This document shows, in pieces, positions 10,901-22,900 of a stretch of 64,000 bases of DNA. The stretch is from Vanilla planifolia (lineage: Eukaryota; Streptophyta; Magnoliopsida; Asparagales; Orchidaceae), in the NCBI GenBank assembly GCA_023846275.1, contig CM043878.1, positions 8,487,501-8,551,500 of the forward strand. Direction: 5' to 3'. How positions within the stretch are numbered: position 1 is the first letter of the stretch; every line of letters begins with the position of its first letter. Under the pieces are notes generated by a model. That model made no database searches. It saw only the letters and a list, made by a program, of their open reading frames with translations, and had not been told where the DNA came from. The translations under genes were made by a program, and so were the position numbers.

Positions 10901-13900
10901 TCTTGAAATTTATTTAGGTAGCACAGCTATTTTACGAATGGGTTCATGAACATTCAGACAACATGCATGTGTTTTCTGTCTCTAAGGTTCATGATATCTC
11001 AGCATCACTTCTATTCCATCTAGAAACAAGTCTGTTGATGATGATAATTTTCCATTTTTTCTCTGTAAATTGCATTCAACAATTCCATTATGTATTTGTA
11101 TCAAGGAAAAATTACCTTACTTTTCAGACTGTTAACTGTATGATACTTAGCCAGAACCTTCAGTATGTATTTAGCAAAGATTGACATACAATGTACTGGG
11201 TACAATAATGGTCTTAACTTTCTTAATTCCATAAATAATCTAAATTGAAATTATTATTGTTGTTATTCCATTTCATTCCTTTTTCCTAAGTGTTATTTGT
11301 TTTTTCACTTGTCCAAGCATATGAACTGCAATTATGGTCATAGGATTTCAATCAGCAGATTACATAATTTAATCGGTTTGTTTTTTCCAACTTTAACATC
11401 TATTAGATTCTCTTTACAGGGCTATAAAAAGGACCCAGAGGACAACACATCTAATACTTCTAAGCTGAGGTATATGATAAAGATTGCATGAACTCTTTGA
11501 TGCATATCTAATGTGAAGTTGGTCAAACTTTACTGCATTTCATGCATCTCCAGACATGCTTTCCTGTTCTCTTTCTGACTACTTTTTGCTTCTTTGATTC
11601 TGGCTCTGTCTATTGTGTATATAAATGTTGAAGGGCAAATTTTACTTTAACTTGAAATATTTTTAGGTATTAATGTTAATAAGCCTATTAAAAATCTGCT
11701 TTCGACGGTTGGATTCAATGTTGTTAAACATGATATCTTCAATCAGGCAATGATTCAATCAATCCAACTGTTTCATTGGATTTCAATGTGATGCAATGAT
11801 CAATGCAAATTTTTCTATACTTAACTTTGCTCATGTCTATGTGGAGAGTGATATCATTTGCACCTTTTTGACTTTTATAACTGTGATTGTTAATGGCTTG
11901 TATTCATAAGTAGAGGTGATTTATGATTGAATCCATACTTTGTTTTGCTTGCCGCATCTTTGGGCACTTCCTCTTATTAGGTAGTTCTGCCTCTGACTTT
12001 GTTTCTCAAGTTGGGGATGAGTTTTAGCCTAAGTAAAAGACTCAAGAGGTTGTGTTTGAGCTTTAGAAAAAGACATAGGGTTATAATGATTTTTCAGCAT
12101 GCTGAATGAAAAGAGTGAAGGAAATTGCTAGACTCAAGTTTGCTGGATTGGAGGTATCTTCAGCTCACTTGGGTGATAGTCAAACCACTTAAAAAATATT
12201 GTGTGTTATTATTTGATGCACTTATTCTTACTTGTGGTTAGATGCTTTAATTATTTTGATCACGTAAAGTCATATTTTTTTCTTAAATGCTATACTTTGA
12301 AAAAGGTTTTTGAGAAAGTATAATTGCTTAATTCACCTCCCTTTTTGGGCACATTTGATCCTTACAATTGCTTCAATTCAAGCTGCTCAAAAACTGTATT
12401 TTAAAAGTGATTATTCATGGGACCTAACGTTTGTTATTAGAAGACTTTGATCTTCAATTGATACCTAACAAGATGTATCATAATTGGGTGCTCTGATTGA
12501 AAACTTCAGTTTTCAACTTAGGTCTAACAACCTAAAGTGCATCCTATTGCATAAAATTGTTGCCTTTGCAAAATTTTGAAAAGCACTATTCCTTACAACA
12601 GCATTGTATTTTTGTATTGATCTTTCAAAATTCAGCTTTAGAAAAATATTATATTTGTCTTGCATAATTCTTAATTATGGATTGCTCTCCATTATTTGAT
12701 AGAAAAAGTTTTGTTACATTGAAAAATGTGTCTAAATCTTTTGTCCAAAACTTAAATTTTGATGTATGACCTTTGTTTGAAAAATCACATATGATTCTTA
12801 CATATACTACACTTGATATTGATGCAGATTTTTTAAGAATTATGCAAGTAAATGCCAAGGGAATGCATGCATAGTTTTGTAGTTTTACTAATGACATTTG
12901 TTTAGAAATTATTAATCTAAAACTCTTGTTATGAGGCTATGTATAAGCAAGATGACATGGAAAAAAGTCTCAAATTTGTGAGGAGAAGATGCCAAAGAAG
13001 AAATTGAGAAAAAAAAGAGAAAAAAAAGGATAAAAAGCTTTTAAAGTACCTTGGACTTAATTACCTTGGCTAGATGTGCACATGATGGCTCAAACATTGA
13101 ATGCATATATATGTAATGCTACTTTGAATGCAACATTTCTTAGCAACCTTCATGAAAAAATAAATAATTGTGAAAAGAACTTATTGCAGCATATTTCTAA
13201 ACTTAATGCTCTAATTTCAGAAAACAACATAATTAATGATGAGAATTTTGAGTTGAAAGATAAATTGAATGACTTTGCATTATTAGAGGATGAGTTAAAA
13301 AATGAATTTGTTCTTTAAGTTGTCTTGTTTCTATTCAAAATATTGTTGATATTCAAAGCAAAAAGCTTGTACATGCACCATTATCGTCTTTTACAAAGCA
13401 TTCATAATATTGCTTGACATGCTTCATCTAGAGATCATGATGTTGCTTTATATGATTCATGAAGATTATTTGATAGTGCTTTTCATGCTTCATCAAGAAT
13501 TCATGATAGTATATTACATGCTCTTTCAAGAATTGCATGCAATTGTCGTTTGCAATTTGTTCACACTTTTTTAGATTGCATTATTAAGAAATCTTTTGCT
13601 TTAAAAGAAAAAAAAGTACATGTGCTTAGCAAAAGGAAGCTTATATTTATCAAAATTTGCCAAAATTTCATTCATTGTCACCACTTGTGAATTCAAGATA
13701 GTTTTAATTTCTAAAATTAAAGCTTAGGTTGATTTGTAGAGGCATATTTATATTAAGGCTTGTGGTGTCATGCTTTGACTTGTGAGTTTGAAAATTAATT
13801 CCTTATTTAATCAAAATTTGATTTTTGATAAGTTTAACAGCCTGCTCAATGTGATTGGATGCTTAAATCTCTTATTGGTCCCTTAGGAATTTCAGATCTA

Positions 13901-16900
13901 TTTTTGCTTGAGTTGCTTATATTATTCATTAGAAACTAATTTTTGAATATCCTAAGGAATTCTTATTGATTATTTATATGCATCTTATGATGTATCTTTG
14001 TTGAGTTAATTTGTGATTTCACAATTTGATATTCAACATTAATTTTTGAATAAGTTATTTCAAAGACTAGAAAATATTTTTTGATTAATGTCAAGGCTTA
14101 AATTCTTAAGGCATATACTTCGGCTAGTACAATGAATGCTATTCACAAGAAACATGCCTAGGTCTAAACTTCAAGTTATGAATTTTAAAACTTGTTGATA
14201 ATTCAAAATCCATTGTGAAGACATTTCAATTTCTTAAACTTCCAATTCTAAAAACTTAATAAGCTTGAATCTTTTGAGATTGAAAGAAGTTAGGTTTGAA
14301 TTCAGAAGTTTTTGACTTGTAAGATGTAATTTGTATTTCAAATTTAATATTATTTTAACAATTATAATGATTCTATTTTATGTTTGATTTTTAAAGTCAA
14401 AAGACTAGCTTTAAATAGTATAACTTTATAATGTTTTTTTTTTAAATTCATATGGTTACTAAGGCATATTTACAAAATTTTAGCATAATAGCTTTTGCTT
14501 TATTTTTGACTTAGCATATCTCAAGACTAGTTGAAAATTCAATCTTATGAATTATATTTGAGTTCTATGTTTTGGATTCATAAAAATATGTATTTACAAT
14601 TTTTTTGTATTATTAAAAGAGTAACTTAGAATTGCATATTATTTTTAAGCATCTTGTCAAATGAGTATATACTCATTAGCTAATACACTTTGAGTATAAG
14701 AGTTAGTGTCTTCATAATGTATGACAAGTTGTCATGCTTACTAGCTTGGTCACTATTTTATCGTTAATAGCTAAGATTTGGAATACGAACAGATGGTTGT
14801 GAGGCTTGATTTTTATATTAAGTATCGTCTTTTGGTTTCTAATGAATACATGATAAATCATAATGAATATTTATAAATCTCAACCTTACTAATTTAAATT
14901 GAAATTTAGATTTTTTTATGAGGCAAGTGTTATCTTAAGGACTTCATTTAAACTAGTATATCAACATAACATTTATTGGACTGTATAACAACATCGATTA
15001 CCGTCTTGCCTTACGCTCATATGATGGGTAATCACAATAATTACCTAACCATGAGTTGTTAATCACAATAATTCCCCTCATTATATCATGTTTATTGACT
15101 TAATAATAAAGGTATTGATATGAAGTTTGATTTACATAGCATGATCATAGAACAAGTGGTTCTTAATTATTACCTCTATGACTAAATATATGGGGTGCAA
15201 ATTCAACTAAAGCAAAAATACTAATATGGTGAATATGAAATTTGTAATTAGTAATCTAGAAGAGTGGGCATTTTGTATGAATTAGATTTGTCTAAAAAAG
15301 GGTTGAAAAATTACTTAATACTTAATAGGATCTAAACAAGATATAAGTAAAAAAGTTAAATGATGTTATTTGTGATTGAAATGTTGATTCACACTTACAA
15401 TTAAATTGGAATCATTTAGGGATATGCAAAATTAGTTCTTGATAATATGCTAATGGGCCACCTTATGTGATGCTCAAATGTGAGTAAATAAAAAGCCCAA
15501 TGCAAAGAATAATAAGTCTATTATATATGAGGCAAGCTAAAATGTTAATTGTGATATTTTGGTCTTATTATGTTGATGTATTGTCTCTTTGGGTTGTCTC
15601 ATCTTGATTTAAGTAGGTTTTTCCTTCAAAAGACATCTTTGTATTTTATAAAACATGACATCTCATATAACCATTAACATTAATTTTTTTTGTGATAGTT
15701 CATTGATATACCCCTCCATCTATAAATCTGCTAGGGGCCACTCATTGTCTAATGATTTTTGTTTCAAGACATCATTCTTTGATCATTCTCCATTCTCTTC
15801 GGTTCTAGGTGTTACATTAATTTACTTCTATGTCTCTGTATTCTTATTTTGTTTTGTTTTCTCTTGAAATGTTCTCTTATTATATTTTTTTTATATGTTT
15901 TTTTTTCTCAGTTATCTGCTTTTACATTTCTCTTTCTTCTATGTATCTAGTTAATTTCCCCTTTACAAAATTTCTTTCACGGAGATGTGAAATAGTCCAT
16001 CTTTGAGTTAAGTTTATTGTACTTTAAAATAATTTCACATGTAGTAAATCAAGTATCTAAGTTCGGTCAACCATAATTCTTTGTAAGATTAATGAATTGT
16101 GCTATAGATGGGGCAGAGGATAATTGATAGGACCTTGTTAATTAATGAACTAATGGCTGCTGCTCTTCTGATGACATCAGTTACCTAAGAGGTGGTGATG
16201 CAAATGCAAACAAATATGCAAAAACACCTCAATGAATTGGTGATTGTCACAAACAAATTCATACATCTTTTTATGTTTGCAACAGTGATCTGAAGATCAT
16301 CATGACTTTACTATCAGTGTGCCAAATTCTCAATGTTGAGGTTTCACTACTTAATAATACTAGTGGACCATAATTCTTGATATCTCCCCTTTTCCTTTCC
16401 TCATTGTTGCTTTATTGATCACTGCTTTTTTGTCCAGCAAGGTAGCTTTTGGAGTGCTTGGGGAAAGAACAAAAAGTAAGTTTTATGTCTATATACATAC
16501 CTTTGCAAATCTTGCAGCCATATATATGAAAACTTTTGATCTTTGGCAGTTGAAAGCATTAATTATTTCCTTATCCTATTTAATGCTTGCTTAACTACCT
16601 GAATCTTTTTATCTATATTAAGTGATTGTTGAGCATTGTTTTGAGTCAATACATCAATTTCTAAATTCTCCTTTGTTTTTCTTTTGCTTTGTTGGTGCTT
16701 CAATCATTGATAACTTCTTCATGAAGATCTCATCTTTTTTATGCATAAGCTGTCTGGAAAGAATTTTGCTGAGGTTAATCCAACAAACCATCTGAGCTCT
16801 TTACGTAATTAAGAGTTGGTGTCAATGTTGCGAGGAGAAAAAATTCATATCTGGAATAATGCAAAGCAGAAACATTTATGGATAATTGCCCACGATTTTT

Positions 16901-19900
16901 AAAGGTTTAAAAATTCCCTCGCATATCTGGAATAATGCTAAACAAAAACATTTATGGATTATTGCCCACAATCTCTAAAGGGCTAAAAGTTCCCTAAAAG
17001 CTTACCTATCCTACTACCACCTTAACCTGATACCAAAGTTGTCCTTAAGAGGAGCTAAGGCTCTATCTATATCAATGATCTTATATGGGCGCCATACCTG
17101 TGCAAGTCCAGATTATGTCTTATATATTTACCATTAATAGATCCATATTTAAGTTTTGAAAGTTTGTGCTTCCATTGATCTTTTTGGTTAATCTTGAGAG
17201 AGTTTTTTTTGGTTTGTTACTCAAATTATTTTTTCATAGTTGTGAGTTCATTGTTCAATTTGTATTTGAGGATGAGGGAAATGTTTAACTGATGGACAAT
17301 TTTGGCGAATAGTTGCCTACTATGTTTTCAAATTTCATGAAAAAAAATTATGAATTAAGGTTTTTTTTTTGTAAGGAAGAAATAAAGTTATTTTCTTCCT
17401 ATTAGAGTTCTTTCAATTGCCATGGTAAGGGAAAAGAGGGAATAGGCACACTTGAAGAGCACTGTACAATGTAGAATTGTATGCTGTGTTTGGGAAGGAT
17501 GAATTGCTCCTGAAAAAGAAAAGTTTTTTCTTTAATAAAAGTGACCTTTCTGCTGATTTTACTAGGACAAGTCATGTGGGTTGAAACCTCTGTAAGTGTG
17601 GACTTGCGGTTTAGCATCTCATCTTTACTGCTTTACAACTCTAACCTCGTGTGAAATTTTATTTTGAACCTTTAGGATCTACCATCTAATCCTAAGTCAT
17701 TGTTTTAATATTTTTTTATTGTATAACATTTGAGTTGGATATCTCAGGCCATCACTCAATGTTAAGTAGTTAAAATTCTTCTGAGATTACTTTACAGTCT
17801 TTGTAATCTGAACAATGTCCTTGTACACTAAGCCTTTTTATAGTTTTGGAGCTTCTTTAAATTCTATGTGGACATCATAAGATACATTACTATTTCTACT
17901 AATAATGTTATTGTACATTAGATTAGCAGCTTTATAATATTGAACTTACTTTGAAAATCCATTCTTGAATAGAATCTTGTTTTCATATATGAAATTCCAT
18001 TATCTAATTTTAGGAAAGTTTTAACATCTTTTTCTTCCCATCTCATAACTTGTGAGGTGGATATCAAAAACCATTAGAAAGTATTAAACAGTCAAAGTTT
18101 GTGGGATGATCATACAATCTTTGTAATCTAGCTCAAGTTGAGAAAGGCATGTTACTGGCTTTGCACTATTATTTTCTTTTATGTCTATTTTGTTTTGTGA
18201 ACATGCTTTAGTAGAACACTTCCTTTAACTTGTAATAATTTCTTATGAAATTTAGTTTGTTGCAGAAGCACCTGAACTAACGAGTATAAGTGATCGAAAA
18301 TCAAATGATCCTGTCCTGGATTCGCAATTTTTGGAGAAGGTTGAATCAGTTAGAAGGTGAATTTCCAATGCTGTTTGCTTCATCAAGTGCTTATTCATTT
18401 GGTGTTAATGTACATGGGTTTTGTGCTCTTGAGTTGATTAAGTTGAGTTACTTGTACACTAGTCTTTTGACTTTATGCTGCTTTGCAAGTTTTGACATAA
18501 GACCATGTGTATAATGCACAAATTGAGAATCTATGATAATGGCTATACAACATGGAAAATTGTGAATTTTTCTTAAACCAAATGGTAAATACCCATCCTG
18601 TCTTCGACAACTTGAATTGGAAGGAGATAAATCATGAAGTGCATATTTTTCTTCTATTTGACAAAACGTGGCTTCTTATTGGGGAAATTTGTGAAATAGA
18701 ATTAACGTGATGGGTAGATCTTTTTGATATTTATCATATCTCCTGATGTGTATAGCCTGGAATATGGTATTCCAACCAATACTTGCATGAAATTTTTGTT
18801 GCTGTTGTTGTGTATTTGTGTGTGTAGGATGAGATTTGTAGATATTTTATGGGATTTGACCACTAATGCTTGGCGCATCCTTTCTGCAAGCATGGTGTTA
18901 GGGTTAGTGATTTAGGTGTAGTATCTTTTGTTGGACGAAACTTTTTCCCATTTATTGTAATCATTGCTCTTTTTTTTTTCCTGGCATACTTAGGTCTGCA
19001 ATTTTGCAAAAGAAAGCTGAGGAAGACAGAATTTATCAGCCAATTGATTATGATACGCCTATAGAATCAGAACAAAAGACAATTGGACTTGGTTTGAAGG
19101 TATTATATTGCATTACAACTTGTCTAAAAAATCTCATTCGCTCAGAAATTTAATGAAAGGAACTTCATCACAAATTAGGTTGGTGTTGGAGTCGCTGTCT
19201 TGGTCTTTGGTTTGGTTTTTGCCCTTGGAGACTTTTTGCCATCTGAAAAGTAAGTATGATGCTTTGAAGTATACTGTCCTTGATTTTACCTTGGTTATAT
19301 TTTGTATTTGTCTTAATGGGTGTGCATCGTGGTGGTTTTTATCCATATATTTAATGTTATAATAGAGGGTGATCTATAAAAAAGGAGTAACTTTTTCTTT
19401 TTGCTTACTTTTGCTTTTTTTCATACGAGTATGATTTAGGCCTATCCATGAGCAATTTTTGGATTGCTTCCATCGTGTCATATGATTCATGGGTTTGATT
19501 GTTGTAAATAAGCTTTTTATGATTCAAGTGGTAATATGGTGTAAATCAACCCTCTTGCTTTTTGCTTTGTGGGAGCCTCATGCATTATGTATGGCTTTAT
19601 TTTGTTGCAATGTTGATGTAGTTATATCTACATAAATTGTATCTATGTTTTTCAATGTTTACCCACAGAAAAATAGGATTTGTTTAAAATTTATGTTTTG
19701 TTTTATTCCTTTTTCTTTGTATCTAGTATCTTTTAAAAACCTTTGAAATTCGATACTTCATCATTGCTAATTGGTCATTGCAACTTTTATGTGACCCACC
19801 AAGTATTAGTTGGCTTGTAGCATTAGAATCATGTGATCTTGGTTATTGTGGTGGTTAGTGAGGGAAAGTAGGTTGAAGCTACCCACATGCGTGTGTTTGG

Positions 19901-22900
19901 TCTCTTTTAAAAAATCTTCAATATTCAGTATTTCATCATTATTGATCCATTGCATATTCGTGCTTCTCTGATTATAGGCAAAAGCCTAGCAAAAACTTAC
20001 AAAAGATCCTCTATGGAGGATCAAACAAAAAGTCGGTCATCAATAGATCCAAAAGAGACTTGGGGAGGGGCATACCTCAGCCCCAAACAAACTCCGAGAT
20101 GCAAACAGCGCGCGCGGCCCAGTCCGCCGGCGCGTGGCCCTCTCCGAGAATATGTGACGTAGTCAACGCGCTCAAGCTCCGCGCGTGCTGAAGCACCGAG
20201 GCATAGCTGCCACCCTCAGGAATATGCAGGAGATTGCGCACAGCCTGCACTGCGAGCATCGAATCCGATTGAATCTCTACTGCATGAAACTCAGAAAGTG
20301 TATTTCTCACCACCTTCAATGCCTCAAGCATTGCCAGTGTCTCTACAGCCTCAGTAGCATGCGAAAAGAGCCTCTTCCCAACCACCAGCAGGGGCTTACC
20401 ATAGTGATCCCTTGCCACCAAACCAAGACCTGAAATGTTAGCTCCAACAGTTGCATCACAGTTAATCTTTATCCATCCAGTTGAGGGGGGGACCCAAATG
20501 TGGGCTACCTTCAGCTCGGAGAAGCTGTAAGGGTTCCCGCAGAACTCAGATGGGTACTGATTGTAATGTTTTGTTGCTGTTGACACCTCAATTTGAATCT
20601 TTTACCAAAGGGTGTTGCAATTAAGAACCTGCTCATTGTGCCTCTTTGCATTTCTTTTCTCCCAAATTAAAACATGACCGTAGCTAGGGTCGCTGCACAA
20701 ACTTTGCCATTGCCCCGCCGCACGCCATGGCAATCCCACAAACTCGATAAAGCGCTGGAAAATGGCCTCCCCGTTGCGTGCCTCAGAGGGTAATCCCAGA
20801 GCATCCACGGCCGCGCTCGCACGGCAATCATTCCAGAGCTCTTGCGCGCGCGGGCACTCCCAAAATATATGCTGCGAAGTCTCTGCATTATCACATCCCC
20901 ATGTACACTTGTTGCAGTCAGCCAAATTTCTGCGTATCAACTACACAGCTGTGGGAAGGTAGTTCCCCACAAGTCGCCAAATAAAAATACGAACACACGA
21001 CAGCACACTCAATTTCCATATCCCCTTAAAGTGCTCTATGACTTCCTTTGAATGCCCCTTGTCCAAACAATTTGCGCCATACCTTAAATGCTTGTAAAAA
21101 CTGAGGTTGTCAACCTGCTTCGAGCCAGTATGAGATTGAACAAGTGTGTCCTCATTATACTTATGAGCCCAAGGCAAATGCACAACTCTGTCAAATAATT
21201 GATCACCAACCCATGAACAAACATTCTCCTCATCCCACACACCAATATCAATGATGCATTCGCCCACAAACGTCGGCCAATGGGTGGTCATATTTATAAA
21301 GGTAGGCCACCAAATAATCGGGAGGAAGTCAAGCCAATTATCCTCTGCAAATTTTGCATTCGTACCCTCCCCAATTTTCTATAAGAAGTTAGCCACAGCA
21401 GTTGGCATCACATCAGCAACAAGCCTGAAGGCATGGGAGGCCCCGTGCGGCGCCTTAAGAATGTTGGGAGCAGTGTTGTATTTCCTTCTCATGATCTCCG
21501 CCCAAAGACTATGCTCGCGACTGAGCAATCTCCTGCACTGTTTCATTTGCTGCTACGCTGCCAAGTGCGCAACTCGAGTAACCCAAGACCACCAGCTTCC
21601 TTCGGCAAGGTAATTGTATCCCACTCAGCGTAGTGTATCCTATTCGTGTTGCTAGCCCCACACCAAAGGAACTTTCTGATCATTCTCTCAACCGCATCAA
21701 TGGTTCCCTTAGGGATAACACAGTGGCTCATTAGATGGCTCGGGATAGCATTGAGCACTACCTTGATCATGACAACACTCCTAGCCAAAGACAAGGGCCG
21801 CACCCGCCACTTAGCCACCATCTCAATTTTCTGGATCATGAAATTGAAATCTCTCTTCTTAAATAAATTTGTCGAAATAGGAACCCCAAGATATTTGAGA
21901 CTTTCGCCTTGGCTCATGCCCAATTTGCTAGCAACATTCCTCTTCCTCTTCCCTCTTGCAGTTTTACTAAAATAGACTCTGGATTGGTGAGATTAACCCT
22001 CAGCCCCGCCGCGGCGCCAAACACCTGTAGCGCCCTTCGCGCCGCGCGCGCGGCCCAGCGCGTTGCAGGCGCATTCACGATAAAGTCATCCGCAAACAGT
22101 AGGGCTGAGACAAACGGCACGTGTTGCCCACATTGAAAGCCAAGCAACGCCCTAGCCTCGTAACCCCGCACTATCAAAGAAAAATATTCTGTCACAATTG
22201 TAAACAAATAGGGCGATAATGGACACCCTTGACGCAGACCACGTTGAGCCTCAATCCAGGGTAGTCAGGTACCATTAAGCAACACCCCAAACCTTGGACA
22301 TGTAATGCATGCTTCAATCCATTCACACCACACCACCGGGAAGCCCATCAATCTGAGCATGTAGAGCACAAAATCCCATTTAACATTGTCGTAAGCTTGC
22401 TCCATGTCGATCTTAACCGCCATAAGCCCTGCCTTGGCGGTAGAAGAGCGCATTCTTGAAGCCATCTCTTGAGCAATAAATATGTTGTTTGAGATGCTCC
22501 TCCCTGGAACAAATGCCCCCTGTTCACTTGAAATAATGTTAGGCAAAACCAGCTTAAGCCTTTCCACTAGAATTCTTGCTATGACCTTGTAAATGACATT
22601 GCAAAGCTGATAGGCCTGAATTGCTCTGGCTTGTGAGCACCCTGTGATTTGGGGATCAAAACTACCAGCGTATCTTTCTAAACAGAGGCAACTAATATCT
22701 TTTATACACAATTTTCTTAAGAGGCATTGCAGAAGCTGGTGTCCACCCATCCACTGATCATCCACTCTTAGTAGTGCTAACCCCTGCAACTTGATCGGAG
22801 GCTACAGTTCCAGATTCGCGGCTACAGTTGCAGGCTGGTGTTCGCACGGCGCAACCGCGCGCGGGGATGCGAAATTCTGCTGCAGATGCGCTTCTGGCAT

